From Incurvaria masculella (Eukaryota > Arthropoda > Insecta > Lepidoptera > Incurvariidae), in contig OX335642.1 in the NCBI GenBank assembly GCA_946894095.1, positions 4,227,021 through 4,291,020 of the forward strand: 64,000 nucleotides of DNA, given 5' to 3'. Position 1 is the first letter of the stretch. The number at the start of each line of letters is the position of its first letter. Positions 28,801 to 35,161 of this stretch are shown here, in pieces. The position numbers were made by a program, and so were the translations under genes. Under the pieces are notes generated by a model. It was not told where the DNA came from and searched no databases. It was given only the letters and a program-made list of their open reading frames with translations.

Positions 28801-31254
28801 CAGAACACCTAAGTTTTGCCCCAAACCATAGATTAAAGAGGATGGATTAAAGAGTCATACCAGTGTTGAATAGGGATAATAAATCCACAGGTGGCGTTGC
28901 AATTCACATCTCAGAATACATTAAATACAAACTAATCAGTATCAATGAAATTTAACAAGGATTGTAGGGATAGACAGCTAACGTCATTAAACGTACAAAA
29001 CTCGCTAAATACTTCTTATTCACGCTGTTACTATGACATTTCTAACCAGCACCACCTCCCGTCACTGCCATAACTAAGTAGTTACACCGTTATTAAACTG
29101 AGGTTAATTCCAAATTTTGCCTAGGCCGGCATGATGAAAATGTTACATTTTAACCATGAATTAAGTAGTCATTGGAAATAAAAAATATCATCGATATTCA
29201 TTGGTTTGTATTTAATGTATTCTCAAACGTGAATTGCAATGGCATCTGTTGACTTTTTTTTTGTCTAGTTGTTTATTTGTTTACATCATTTATCTATGCT
29301 ATTAAAATTTGGAATCAAGCTTAGTTTGATGACGGTTTAACTAGTTTTAGCAGTGACATAATATGGCACTGCGCTGGCTAGAAATGTCATAGTGCCAGTG
29401 AAAATAAGTAGTTTTCGGCGAGTTTTGTACTTTGTATGACGTTAGCTTTCGATGACTTCCTCTGTAATCTATGCCCAAACCGAGGCCTTGGTCTGTCTCT
29501 AATCTGATGTTGACATTATTCTAAATTCTTCACCCTTTTATGTCCACCGCCTTGCAACTTACCTACATCCCAAAAATAGATAGGAAGAGAATGACTTATG
29601 GGCTTATTGTCAACTATTTTTAAATGGCGTAATAAATACCATGTTATAGGGTTTGTACGTGTATTGAAGAGTCCATGCATATGTGTGTACGTGGTTTCAG
29701 AGATCAAATGCAAAAAATTACAGTGATTGTTATGATTTACGATGTCGGCCGTCGTTGCAAGCTCCAACCGCGCCCCACAAGCATTGTGCTTGGCGACCTA
29801 CTCGCAACTGAATCGAACAAGATGCCGCCGCATGCGAGGGAGTCGGGCAGCGGGACGTGGGGTAGCAGTCTCAGGGCTGCTATTAGGTTGCGCTACAATA
29901 TATTATTATTACTTACAAATGGATCAATGGGTTCCACGCTCAGCGTGTAAGCGCCGAGCCGTTCGCCGGATAGTGCGTGACGCAGAACCAGAGCGTCCGC
30001 GTCACTTATTGAGGCCACCTTGACTTGCCGCGTGCCGCCCTCCTCCGCTACCAGCTCTTCAAGCAGGAACCACATTACCCTGCACCTCTCTCTGATGTAG
30101 CAGCGGATTTCTGACATCATGATCTGCAGACAAGAAGAAAATATCTTTAGTGTCAAAATATGTCTATACAGGGAGAACATAGGTTGATATTCAGTCACAT
30201 TTTGGAGCAAAAATAACCTTATTTCAAAGGGCAAGAGTAGGGTTAGTGGCTCGTGGCTCAGGGGCGGGTGGACGGGTGCCTACCATCGCAGAGGTCTGGG
30301 TTTAAATCCACGCCCGGTTCATGCACCAATTTATTTCTTTCTCCGAGTTGGATAAGTGCATTTTGTAACGAATGTGAGCTGTTCCATGGTTCAGAGTCCA
30401 TGTGGTAGGCTTAAGGTGGCCCAACCCGGCGGGAACAACTCATTCGCGGGTACAGTAGGTACAAAACCGTGCTGTTGCGCTCTGGGACCTTTTCTGTTTC
30501 AAAGAAAAAGACAGGCTCCGTGATGAGGAAGATGCAACATGTCCACAAAAAAGATAATGTGCATAGTGTATGATTTGGCAAGATTTACGAAAATTATAAT
30601 TACAAAACGACTTATAGCTAAAAGTAAACCACGACCGCTGTAGTCAAAAATCTAACAAAAACCAAATAGATTATAAATCTTGATTAAATAAGCAATGTCT
30701 AATGACTAATATTTTAAGATGTTCTTACTTTATCATTGCGTCGCCAAAGTTATTGTATAAAACGTGCGAAAAATTCGAACTTTCGGACCGGTTATAACTT
30801 AGAAACCAAACACAATTTTACAATGCCAACGGTCATCAGACATCTAGTTCGATCAAATAAAGCTATTTTGAGCAAAATTTGGGATCTCTGACAAGAAATA
30901 TGGGCGTGATCTTCTATCCCCGTTTGTATGGGGAGTTGAGCGGGATGGCCCACCTTAAGCTCGCCCTGGTGAATACCATCGCATTAGAAGAAAATATAGT
31001 TGAAGCGGCAATGAAAAATTGTCCATGTTTCCCATTCAGTTAAATCTAGCCGTGCTCATAAAGGGAAGGTCCTGGCATGGCACCTAATTTCTTCGGGATG
31101 CGTTTTGCTGTGCTAACCATGACGGTGCGTATGGTATTAGCCATCCATGGTCTCTAAATAAATGGTGGTTGCTAAATATATGGCATAACACTCATCAGAC
31201 AGAGTTATCTGAGCTACTCACGTCTGGAGGAAGACCACGCAATGTTAGCAACAT
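7636..31254 (-). CDS. Gene 1: RRM-like, PMG-repeat, multi-module protein (family not recognised), 14 exons
   Basis: Coding exons, 5' to 3': 31254-31222, 30123-29917, 27737-27660, 26643-26218, 25235-25158, 22326-20709, 18724-18503, 16470-16231, 15992-15915, 14833-14677, 12380-12223, 9899-9719, 8884-8733, 7805-7636. All junctions are GT-AG and the phases agree through 1265 codons to TAA. Residues 1-80 look like a divergent RRM (strand LLTLRGLPPD, two helices, RQVKVASIS, YTLSVEP). Residues 81-274 are Ser/Asn/Gly/acidic. Exon 6 has a basic patch (KNKRRKR near residue 302) and about twenty 13-residue P-M-G-M repeats. The C-terminal 500 residues hold four modules with a Y-R-x-x-x-P core. A nuclear RNA-binding role is plausible but inferred. 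The next gene on this strand is a paralogue. Confidence 0.8.
8255..8690 (+). pseudogene. CR1-like LINE reverse-transcriptase fragment
   Basis: The plus strand reads KDLGVIVSQDLKWEPHI, a stop, then LKLYKMYVRPRLEYSYQVW, the conserved 'LGV-x-hS-x-x-LKW' and 'hVRP-x-LEY' blocks of CR1/Jockey reverse transcriptases. Stops and frame shifts break it. The same family appears inverted at 42830-43330. It lies in the last intron of gene 1. Confidence 0.6.
8733..8884 (-). CDS. Gene 1 exon 13 (Y-R-x-x-F-P module)
   Basis: The acceptor ACGGATTGCAG is followed by codons for ILEENSLQVCSVEQIRAAY and RKKFPWSADGVFVRAVV. The donor is GTGAGT. Entry phase is 2, exit phase is 1. The peptide closely matches gene 2 exon A at 63466-63620, which shares SE/EQ-IRAAYR and FVRAV. 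Confidence 0.82.
8945..9305 (+). repeat. SINE-like repeat with a tRNA-Leu-like core, copy A
   Basis: Shared with the inverted copy at 14868-15262, both starting near GCTCTAGCGTCTGATGCCAAATAC. The core at 9139-9210 has an A box in TGGCGAAATTGGTAGACGC, an ATACC/GGTAT stem with a 7-nt loop, and a perfect T arm GCTGG-TTCGGGT-CCAGC whose loop serves as B box. No acceptor stem pairs, so this is a repeat rather than a functional tRNA gene. The D-arm sequence looks like bacterial/organellar tRNA-Leu. Confidence 0.65.
9549..9625 (+). mobile_element. Fragment of a (GTCY)n-type MITE
   Basis: Only the left end is present: ACAAGTGCGAGTCTAGCTC, then GGGTTTCGTAC, degraded versions of the GCCAAGTGCGAGTCGGACTC and GGGTTCCGTACC blocks of the full copies at 25735, 36749 and 55689. 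Confidence 0.55.
9719..9899 (-). CDS. Gene 1 exon 12
   Basis: The acceptor AATCTATGCTGCAG is partly built from a transposon terminal repeat. The exon begins Gly-Asp-Thr, as does exon 10. Phase 1 in, phase 2 out. It codes for a helical segment (QKLVMMTSIALANEAAYRRQ and EPHEQLLTWLQTVVQGRIE). The donor is the unusual GTACCA, the same as exon 8. Confidence 0.8.
9904..10884. mobile_element. TIR element (CATAGATTAAAGAGG family), with a nested TIR element
   Basis: Left end GCATAGATTAAAGAGGAAGG and right end CCTCTTTAATCTATGC form an inverted terminal repeat. Related copies are at 28828-29482 and 43416-43753, sharing ACAAAACTCGC and GACATTTCTAACCAGCACCA internally. Another TIR element (10220-10541) is inserted within it. 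The left terminus abuts the acceptor of gene 1 exon 12. Confidence 0.65.
10220..10541. mobile_element. TIR element (CACCTAAATTGGCGTT family)
   Basis: Begins GTTGTCACCTAAATTGGCGT and ends ACGCCAATTTAGGTGAGAAC, an imperfect inverted terminal repeat. A close copy lies at 39634-39956, and fragments are at 59226-59390 and 60500-60640. Noncoding. It interrupts the TIR element at 9904-10884. Confidence 0.65.
11041..11180 (+). mobile_element. SINE fragment (body only)
   Basis: Matches the body of the SINE at 24518-24946: GCTGCTCCATGGTTTGAAAT, a GGTAGGGTTTA block, and CATCGCATTGGATGA through GGCAATGAAAAATTGTC. Head and tail are missing. Confidence 0.6.
11180..11300. repeat. Degenerate short tandem repeat
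   Basis: Several imperfect copies of an AATGCCAAAGAATAACCAAG-like unit of about 20-25 bp follow the SINE fragment. They are noncoding and in an intron. Confidence 0.4.
11519..12164 (+). mobile_element. CGTATAAT-type MITE, copy 2 (646 bp)
   Basis: Starts GGGGGAACGGCAGAACGTC and ends GAATACGACTC, flanked by the exact 8-bp duplication GAGAGTAC (11511-11518 and 12165-12172). The left half carries repeated CGTATAAT, the right half repeated ATTATACG, so the arms are loosely inverted. No coding capacity. It ends 58 bp from gene 1 exon 11, inside intron 11. Confidence 0.9.
12223..12380 (-). CDS. Gene 1 exon 11 (Y-R-x-x-H-P module)
   Basis: The acceptor CATCGCCATTTAG is followed by WLEKRLQELVAPDASDVST and ALVALYRGAHPPETDAQLL. 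GC-rich, unlike its AT-rich introns. Phase 2 in, phase 1 out. The donor is GTATGA. Confidence 0.8.
12805..13793 (-). mobile_element. 5'-truncated LINE with (TTA)n tail, inserted in a SINE
   Basis: On the minus strand the element ends in (TTA)n (12805-12833 on plus), preceded by CAATAAAGAATTTTA. It carries the C-terminal part of a reverse transcriptase. The 5' end is truncated at about 13793, where the host SINE resumes. Confidence 0.7.
13177..13793 (-). pseudogene. LINE reverse-transcriptase C-terminal domain (truncated)
   Basis: An open frame of about 205 codons: VKNLGLWIDETLSWNTQF, LLLPLFDYADICYLDL, LNLCIRYIFGLRKFDHISE and SVNASRLWNQLPLEIR, the thumb and C-terminal blocks of CR1/Jockey-type RTs. 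No stop interrupts it, so the insertion is fairly young. The reading frame runs on into the SINE at its upstream end, which is not a real start. Confidence 0.7.
14677..14833 (-). CDS. Gene 1 exon 10
   Basis: The acceptor AAAGTTTTGCAG opens Gly-Asp-Thr-Ala, then SKKILLPIRMGYASIVITSE and EYQKHENELNTDEVQLRI. Phase 1 in, phase 2 out, donor GTAAAA. Exon pairs 10+11 and 12+13 share start residues, phases and layout. Confidence 0.78.
14868..15262 (-). repeat. SINE-like repeat with a tRNA-Leu-like core, copy B
   Basis: Inverted copy of the repeat at 8945-9305. The core lies at 14995-15065 on the minus strand (GTTGGCGAAATTGGAAGACTC, then TGCTGGTTCGCGTCCAGC). The A box is slightly degraded relative to copy A. 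Related plus-strand end fragments occur at 16505-16620, 18338-18400 and 24405-24497. Confidence 0.6.
15560..15715 (+). pseudogene. RTE-like LINE C-terminal fragment
   Basis: The plus strand reads HWSDDIRQTAGDNWRRKTGD, then with a frame slip a GETYAQQWTAKG-like end. This is the usual C-terminus of RTE-type retrotransposon proteins in Lepidoptera, followed by a GAAGAAGAAGAA tail. It lies in a gene 1 intron. Confidence 0.5.
15915..15992 (-). CDS. Gene 1 exon 9
   Basis: 78 nt between acceptor TTTATTTTCAG and donor GTTAGT. Phase 1 in and out. Codes for CVERIMMLWPDLYIMKPEE, then TPATQAG across the junction. Confidence 0.75.
16231..16470 (-). CDS. Gene 1 exon 8 (Y-H-R-N-T-S-P module)
   Basis: The acceptor CATCTTACAG is followed by RLAEMRLRPHLKDLITAELK, then SQDISGAFLLYHRNTSP and HLVDTAIQKFEARSLNGY. 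This is a divergent version of the repeated module. Phase 1 in and out. The donor GTACCATTGC resembles the exon 12 donor GTACCACTGC. Confidence 0.8.
16680..17298 (+). mobile_element. CGTATAAT-type MITE, copy 3 (619 bp)
   Basis: Starts GGGGGAACGGCATAACG and ends GAATACGACTC, flanked by the exact 8-bp duplication CTTTTTGC (16672-16679 and 17299-17306). The left half is nearly identical to copy 1 in the LINE at 858. It lies in intron 7 of gene 1. Confidence 0.9.
17359..18123 (+). mobile_element. ACCGACTTCAAA element with a terminal palindrome, copy 1
   Basis: Both ends carry AACCGACTTCAAA in inverted orientation, the left reading on as AAAGGAGGAGGTTATCAATTC. The last 220 bp (17901-18122) form a near-perfect palindrome: arms of about 90 bp around a short GC-richer loop. 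A second copy lies inverted at 46453-47017. It is probably non-autonomous. The transposase family is not known to me. Confidence 0.65.
18503..18724 (-). CDS. Gene 1 exon 7
   Basis: The acceptor GAATTCTCTTTCAG-like tract (TCTCTTTCAG) opens Asp-Pro-Lys-Ser. The exon codes for ISTAFDDIVEASSDTAVNLT and then DDVKAEHFCIKSAGFIVANL. Phase 1 in and out. The donor is GTATGT. Confidence 0.8.
18880..19095. repeat. LINE 3'-end-like dispersed repeat
   Basis: TTCACTGCTGGACATACGCC, the TCTTCCCACTTGGCGGGTGG block and CACGGCCGCCAGTGTAGGAC form a segment very common in lepidopteran genomes. I take it as the 3' end of an RTE-like LINE or a SINE derived from it. Confidence 0.45.
19100..19471. other. Intron 6 of gene 1, no feature seen
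   Basis: AT-rich intronic DNA. I see no ORF, RNA gene or recognisable repeat. Confidence 0.4.
19472..19797. mobile_element. pogo/Tigger-like MITE, copy 1
   Basis: The left end ACAGAGGAGCATCGACTATT and the right end ATCGGCGCTCTACTGTA form an imperfect inverted repeat of the CAGTnGAGCnTCGATTATCCG type seen in pogo-like elements. CATGTCCCCAATTAATTAAG near the right end matches the copy at 39315-40176. Confidence 0.5.
19798..20708. other. Intron 6 of gene 1 with a dispersed repeat at 20410-20640
   Basis: Mostly AT-rich and featureless, ending in an A-rich block near 20070-20085 that may be a LINE tail. 20410-20640 resembles 58470-58760 and 63800-63880 (ATATGGCATnTAGCGC, GACCnGCTGTCTCCnATTT), a dispersed repeat I cannot name. 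Confidence 0.4.
20709..22326 (-). CDS. Gene 1 exon 6 (large; PMG-repeat array)
   Basis: 1618 nt without a stop. It opens NHTPYGQNPELNAEKVALRL, then the basic patch KNKRRKR and PPKRALLGK. About twenty degenerate 13-residue repeats of the form PMGMPPQFxxPxQ follow, encoded by a 39-bp minisatellite (about 21060-21980). The end codes for a folded segment (CKRLLELTNEDLSGIDLVSI, then YRKTYPCSTD), the first Y-R-x-x-x-P module. Donor GTAAGA, phase 1. Confidence 0.85.
21060..21980 (-). repeat. 39-bp coding minisatellite in gene 1 exon 6
   Basis: A 39-bp unit (GCATGCCCATCGGCTGAACA on the plus strand, then a variable half) repeats in register with the codons. It gives the 13-residue P-M-G-M-x-P-[QR]-[FL] unit. 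Copies are diverged, and a few have lost the Met or gained extra residues. Confidence 0.8.
22983..23501 (-). pseudogene. LINE reverse-transcriptase C-terminus (open part)
   Basis: A 172-codon open stretch beginning at an internal Met (MRVCKPFQSL). It covers AVYCAYVRSTLEYASSIWS and RIERIQKLFIRQL, then a less conserved tail to the stop at 22983. The frame upstream (to 23645) holds a stop, so the gene is dead. Confidence 0.6.
23679..24098 (-). mobile_element. hAT element remnant with 8-bp TSD
   Basis: Ends CAAGGCCGTCTTAA and (inverted) CAATACCGTCTTTACC, flanked by the exact 8-bp duplication CTTATACA (23671-23678 and 24099-24106). The minus strand encodes two overlapping pieces of a ZMYM-type hAT transposase (AHSLNFVGVQAVECVTEAVK, then RVLKSLSETRWSARADAI) in different frames. 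It is a 420-bp internally deleted copy. Confidence 0.85.
24518..24946 (+). mobile_element. Full-length tRNA-headed SINE (429 bp)
   Basis: Flanked by the 10-bp duplication ATGTCATGTC (24508-24517 and 24947-24956), with a long A-rich tail. The head has A box GTAGCCTAGTGGC and B box GGGTTCAATACC. The body (GCTGCTCCATGGTTCGG to CATCCATGTCAGGTCGC) recurs at least six more times in the window. It is transcribed by pol III in principle and would be mobilised by a partner LINE. Confidence 0.85.
25158..25235 (-). CDS. Gene 1 exon 5
   Basis: 78 nt, phase 0 in and out. Acceptor GGACTGTTTTCAG, donor GTAAGG. Codes for RGESKAVVCNPSIQKGSI and HTVYIQPQ. Confidence 0.75.
25735..26032 (+). mobile_element. (GTCY)n microsatellite MITE, copy 1
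   Basis: Begins GCCAAGTGCGAGTCGGACTC, contains AGGGTTCCGTACCATCGTAA, an (ACGG)n run ending in CAGCGGAGGCTTAGTAATAG, and ends TTTGGGTACGGAACCCTAA. Established knowledge: Lepidoptera carry MITEs with hitch-hiking (GTCY)n microsatellites of this kind. It sits in intron 4 of gene 1. Confidence 0.75.
26218..26643 (-). CDS. Gene 1 exon 4
   Basis: 142 codons, phase 0 in and out, from acceptor ATATTGTTGCAG to donor GTGCGT. Low-complexity and polar: GEIEGNDKNDKSPDKFREN, GKRNRGDGIDDGSMAKRIRV, then Asn/Ser/Gly/His-rich and ending GFVHTGQLQIQ. Probably disordered. Confidence 0.8.
26700..27650. other. Intron 3 of gene 1, nothing recognised
   Basis: AT-rich intronic DNA with only short, unconvincing ORFs on either strand. 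No repeat family recognised. Confidence 0.4.
27660..27737 (-). CDS. Gene 1 exon 3
   Basis: Acceptor TTATTTTTCAG, donor GTATAA. 26 codons in phase 0: SRVNTLPPAQQRPDSLDEAD, then SPAGIE. An inner GTATCG could also serve as donor but would break the phase with exon 4. Confidence 0.7.
28139..28510 (+). mobile_element. tRNA-headed SINE, diverged copy
   Basis: Head CGGCTCGTATGCTATTGGCG, then the shared body (ATGCGAGCTGCTCCATGGTT, GGCAATGAAAAATTGTCCG, CCATCCAGTTCAATGTAGCC) ending CAGCCATCCATGTAG. The B box is damaged, so it is probably silent. Confidence 0.7.
28828..29482. mobile_element. TIR element (CATAGATTAAAGAGG family)
   Basis: Left end CCATAGATTAAAGAGGATGG, right end CTTCCTCTGTAATCTATGC. Shares GTGGCGTTGCAATTCACAT with the copy at 43416 and TGACATTTCTAACCAGCACC with the one at 9904. 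Confidence 0.55.
29917..30123 (-). CDS. Gene 1 exon 2 (bulk of RRM-like domain)
   Basis: 69 codons, phase 0 in and out, from acceptor TCTTCTTGTCTGCAG to donor GTAAGT. It codes for MMSEIRCYIRERCRVMWFLL, EELVAEEGGTRQVKVASIS, ALVLRHALSGERLGAYTLSV. With exon 1 it gives a beta-alpha-beta-beta-alpha-beta pattern. Confidence 0.85.
30243..31150 (+). mobile_element. tRNA-headed SINE split by a TTAA element
   Basis: 5' part 30243-30410 (GTGGCTCGTGGCTCAGGGG, GTCTGGGTTTAAATCC, TGAGCTGTTCCATGGTTCAG). 3' part 30959-31150 (TTGAAGCGGCAATGAAAAATT to TAGCCATCCATGG). A TTAA-flanked element sits between them. It lies in intron 1 of gene 1. Confidence 0.65.
30411..30958 (+). mobile_element. piggyBac-like TTAA MITE
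   Basis: Starts TTAAGGTGGCCCAACCCG and ends (inverted) TTAAGGTGGGCCATCCCG, so the ends are TTAA duplications plus imperfect terminal repeats. A related body with a nested (GTCY)n MITE is at 55436-56060, and another copy begins at 63878. Noncoding. Confidence 0.75.
31222..31254 (-). CDS. Gene 1 exon 1 (start codon)
   Basis: The ATG at 31254-31252 opens MLLTLRGLPPD with donor GTGAGT. The peptide supplies the first RRM strand (RNP2-like LRGLPP), joining exon 2 in phase 0. This start is chosen because it completes the fold. A 5' UTR exon further upstream cannot be excluded. Confidence 0.7.
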
Positions 31255-31427
31255 CTTGAAAATGTTAGTTTATTGAAAAAAAAAACCAAAACAATCAATG
31301 CCAGCCAAAGAAAAAAAAATCATTTTTTTTTTGTTTCTTTATCCAATGGACAGGCAAAAGCTTTCGCTATACAGCCTTCTCTTTATTGTATCTTATGGAT
31401 TGTAGTCAATTCTGGAGTGTCATGTAG

Positions 31428-31844
31428 TTAAATACTTTCTATTGTCTCATGTATATATAGAAATATGGGTTCAAAGTTGGTCGGTTGACTTAATATCTTT
31501 TTCAGGTCGAGCGGGATTTTTTCTCTTTCTTTGTATGTAATTTCTAAGCATTTATATAGTTTTTCTCTTTGCTCATCAAAAGCACAGCAATGAAAGAAGA
31601 GGTGGTCCAGGGATTGATCAGCTAAGTTGCAGTGTGGGCATACGGCGGTGTCGATAAGGTTTAATCTGTAAAGATGGGATTGAAAAAGACAATGTCCGAA
31701 ACGTAGACGACAAATTGTTGTATAATATTTTCTTCTTTTTGGTAAGGTTTTATTGAACCAAGGTGTTTTCCCAACTAAATCGTTTATTTCGGCGTACTGG
31801 TTGGTCAACGACCCGTATTGGACATTTTCCATTGTTCGGTCCAT
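31428..31844 (-). CDS. LINE ORF2 C-terminal segment, out of frame
   Basis: Continues ORF2 after a frame slip within 31805-31844. It codes for ICRLRFGHCLFQSHLYRLN and CPHCNLADQSLDHLFFHC, the C-terminal CCHC zinc motif that follows RNase H in this LINE group. The start Met is internal, so this is a piece of ORF2 rather than a separate gene. Confidence 0.65.
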   Translation of the reverse strand: MDRTMENVQYGSLTNQYAEINDLVGKTPWFNKTLPKRRKYYTTICRLRFGHCLFQSHLYRLNLIDTAVCPHCNLADQSLDHLFFHCCAFDEQREKLYKCLEITYKEREKIPLDLKKILSQPTNFEPIFLYIHETIESI

Positions 31845-34800
31845 TCGTGGATAATTTCCTGTTTTATTTTCGCTACAAATTCCGATTGCGGTAGGGCAAC
31901 ATTCTTAATATGGCAAATATTCAGGTTGCTGTCAGCTATCGTTCTAGCTAGATAATCTGCTGAGTCGTGTGGCTTCAAATTTATGTGGCCGCGAATCCAG
32001 AAAAAACATATTTCGTAGCCTTGCTGTATCAAGGAAAAGTGTTTATCCCGTATTTGGTGTATGACATAGTGAGTATTGGCATCTAGTTTCGTATTCTGTA
32101 GGGCTCTATGAACGCTCATGCAGTCGCTTATTATTATCCACGTATAGTGTTGTTGAACTTCGATGAACTCGAGTGCGATTTGAATTGCCAAAGCTTCAGA
32201 AGTGTATATTGATGCAGAACTAGGAATCTTAATGCCATAACCTCTCTTGGTTGTCTCGTCATAGATCGCGCAGCCGACCCCACGAACTGTTTTCGAACCA
32301 TCGGTATATATTCTTCTGTAACCTCTGTAACTTGAAATTTGTTCTAAAAATTCTTCTTTGCACTCCAAGTTTTCGTCTATTTGAATTGGAATTCCGTAGA
32401 ATTTGCTGTCATATTTTCCCAAATAGCAAGGAAAGTTGAAATTGGCTTGTATTTCATATTCATTTTTGTAATGTAATATATTTGAAAAGTCTCTCAGGAT
32501 GTAAGGATGATGACTAGGATCGGATGGGATGGAAAGGAGATGTTGAATTTTGGTAAACAGAGGATGATTTGATATGGATAGAAGCTTTAACAAAAATTTT
32601 AATTTCAGATATTTGAAGCGGATTCTCAGTGGAGGAATGTTACATTCTACTTGCATGGATACTATGGGAGTTGACATCATCGCTCCAGTTATTAAACGTA
32701 AGCTTTTATTTTGTATTTTTTCCAGTTTCTCTATAAGTTTCCAATGATGAGAAAAACATAGAAAACCATATTCAAAATGGCTACGTATCAAAGATTTAAA
32801 AAGCATTATTAGGATTTTCGGATCCGCGCCCCAATAGGTGCCCGCTAAGGACCTCAAAATGTTGTATGATCTTAACGCTTTGTCTGCTATGCCATCGACA
32901 TAAGAGTTCCAAGATAAGTTACTGTTAAATATTATTCCTAAAAACTTAACGGTTTCAACTACCGGAAGAAGAGTGTTATTGTAGAAGACTTCGGCTTTTA
33001 ATTTGTATTTATTTTTACTAAATATAACAACTTTGCTTTTCTCTGGGCTTATATCTAAATTTAACTCAGTAAAATATTTATACAAATTCTCCATGGCTTT
33101 ATTTATACAAGTCAATGTAGTCGCTCTATCGCCAATGGAACAATAAATAACCAAATCATCTGCAAATTGGAGGTTATTTACATCAAATCCTAGTTTTGAG
33201 TTTAATTTGTGAATATAAATTATAAATAAGAGGGGACTTAATATCCCACCTTGAGACGTTCCCCTATAGGAAAATCTGGGACCAAAAAGAGAGTTGCTGT
33301 ATTTCACATATACTTCCCTGCCATTTAAAAAATTATATATCCAATTTATTAATTTTGCTGGAATGCCCAAAGAGTTCAAGATCGATGCAAGTGTAAAGTG
33401 ATCGATGTTGTTAAATGCGCCGACGACATCTAAAAAAACACACACGGTATCGTGATTTAATGAGAAAGCTTTTGAAATATCCAGATGTAGATGGCTGAAA
33501 CTTTCTCTAGCGGATCGACCCCTCCTAAAACCAAATTGATTGCTAGGTAAAATGTTGTTTCTTTCTATAAAAAATTCTAAACGTTGTTTAATTAACTGTT
33601 CAAAAATTTTTCCAATGCACGAAGTCAATGCCACAGGTCGATAAGAATTTGCATCGTCTTTACTTTTGTTTGGTTTAAGTATTGGGATGAGACAATCTAT
33701 ATTCCATTCCCATGGAATTATGGAAGTACACCACAGCTTATTAAGCGTGTTTAAAAATATTACCAGACTGTTGTGGTTTAAGTGACGTAGCATTTTATAT
33801 GGAATCATATCTAATCCTCGTCTAGAATTTAAGGCAGATTTCAGTTCTTGTAAAGTAAAATATTTTGTAAGGTACTCATTTTCATTATTGTTAGGAACAG
33901 AACTATTGATTGAATGTAGTTGATTTTCAACATAATCGGGTGTATACTTTTGCAAAAAATCATTAATCCAGTCATGATTTGTGTTGTGACTATTACTTTG
34001 GTAGGTATTATTAAATTTTTTAATAGTGTTCCAAATTTTAGAAACGGGTGTATATCTGTTAAATGATTCACATAACCTTTGCCAGCTTTCGCTTCTTTCT
34101 CTTTTTAAAATGAATTTTTTAAGTGCTTGCAATCGTTTGAATTCTATGTAATTTTCGTCATTACAATTTAGTTTAAATGTTGCATATGCTTTCCTGGAAT
34201 TTTCTACAGCTGAGCTGCATTTTTCATTCCACCAGGGAACAGAAAGTTTGGGTTTTGAATGCCGAAAAGTGGAGTTAGGTGTGGATGAATGCTTCCGTTT
34301 GGGTATAGACTTCTCAATAGCTGCATTTAAAATATTACAAAAAGAATCATAAGATTCTATTGGGTTAAGATTATCAAAGTTAAAATGTTCGAGCTCTCTC
34401 GAAACTAAATCTGAGTATATTTTCCAATTTACGAGTCTAAAGTTTGGATGCTTTGGAAAATTGTTTGCAGTCTCTTGATTGTTGTATGTGTTGTTGGCTA
34501 ATAATATTTTTGTTATTGTTGGCAGGTGATAACTTCCGAGAGGGTCATCATGGACCGTCCAGTTACAAGACAATGCTAAAGAAGAAGATACCATTGTGAG
34601 ATCGAGTGCATTTGGCCGCCATCTACTGGAACCAACTGTTGTCACTTCACCGTTATTCAAAAGAACAAGATTGTTGTCATCAATTATTTCCAAAATGTCC
34701 CTTCCACGTGAATCAGTGTTATTGCATCCCCAAAAAGTGTGATGAGCATTAAAATCGCCCGCAATAATCGTTGGCTCAGAGATATTTTTTACTAATCTAT

Positions 34801-35161
34801 CGAACTTACTTTTTGTGAAAGGTGGAGTACAATTCGGGGGACTGTATAAACTAACTATAGTTACAAATTTGTTGTTGTAAGATAATTTGATAGCTATATT
34901 TTGTATCGAGTTGTCACTTGTGGTGATAATTTTTGTGTAGCTTAGACTATTATGAATTAATATTGCTACTCCATTGTGTGAATTTCCAGAATCAGATCTT
35001 TCCAATTGATATCCTCTAAATTTACAACGTTGTTGTGGTTTTAACCAAGTTTCAGAAATTATTGCAATATGTATATCATTTTCATATAAAAATTGAGTGA
35101 GAATATGTCGATGACATAGCAAACTTTGCGCGTTCCATTGTACAACATTCAAAGTAGACAT
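31805..35161 (-). CDS. LINE ORF2: endonuclease, reverse transcriptase, RNase H
   Basis: 1118 aa. Endonuclease: VVQWNAQSLLCHR, ISETWLKPQ, AGDFNAHHTFWG, GSYHLPTI (the usual SDH is changed to GSYH). RT: PILKPNKSKDDANSYRPVAL, FGFRRGRSARES, CVFLDVVGAFNNIDH, GTSQGGILSPLLF and the catalytic QFADDLVIY. RNase H: YTDGSKTVRGVGCAIYD, SEALAIQIALEF, IISDCMSVHRAL, IRGHINLKPHDSADYLA. It ends by a frame slip just after the RNase H. The start ATG overlaps the ORF1 stop. Confidence 0.87.
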   Translation of the reverse strand: MSTLNVVQWNAQSLLCHRHILTQFLYENDIHIAIISETWLKPQQRCKFRGYQLERSDSGNSHNGVAILIHNSLSYTKIITTSDNSIQNIAIKLSYNNKFVTIVSLYSPPNCTPPFTKSKFDRLVKNISEPTIIAGDFNAHHTFWGCNNTDSRGRDILEIIDDNNLVLLNNGEVTTVGSSRWRPNALDLTMVSSSLALSCNWTVHDDPLGSYHLPTITKILLANNTYNNQETANNFPKHPNFRLVNWKIYSDLVSRELEHFNFDNLNPIESYDSFCNILNAAIEKSIPKRKHSSTPNSTFRHSKPKLSVPWWNEKCSSAVENSRKAYATFKLNCNDENYIEFKRLQALKKFILKRERSESWQRLCESFNRYTPVSKIWNTIKKFNNTYQSNSHNTNHDWINDFLQKYTPDYVENQLHSINSSVPNNNENEYLTKYFTLQELKSALNSRRGLDMIPYKMLRHLNHNSLVIFLNTLNKLWCTSIIPWEWNIDCLIPILKPNKSKDDANSYRPVALTSCIGKIFEQLIKQRLEFFIERNNILPSNQFGFRRGRSARESFSHLHLDISKAFSLNHDTVCVFLDVVGAFNNIDHFTLASILNSLGIPAKLINWIYNFLNGREVYVKYSNSLFGPRFSYRGTSQGGILSPLLFIIYIHKLNSKLGFDVNNLQFADDLVIYCSIGDRATTLTCINKAMENLYKYFTELNLDISPEKSKVVIFSKNKYKLKAEVFYNNTLLPVVETVKFLGIIFNSNLSWNSYVDGIADKALRSYNILRSLAGTYWGADPKILIMLFKSLIRSHFEYGFLCFSHHWKLIEKLEKIQNKSLRLITGAMMSTPIVSMQVECNIPPLRIRFKYLKLKFLLKLLSISNHPLFTKIQHLLSIPSDPSHHPYILRDFSNILHYKNEYEIQANFNFPCYLGKYDSKFYGIPIQIDENLECKEEFLEQISSYRGYRRIYTDGSKTVRGVGCAIYDETTKRGYGIKIPSSASIYTSEALAIQIALEFIEVQQHYTWIIISDCMSVHRALQNTKLDANTHYVIHQIRDKHFSLIQQGYEICFFWIRGHINLKPHDSADYLARTIADSNLNICHIKNVALPQSEFVAKIKQEIIHEWTEQWKMSNTGR

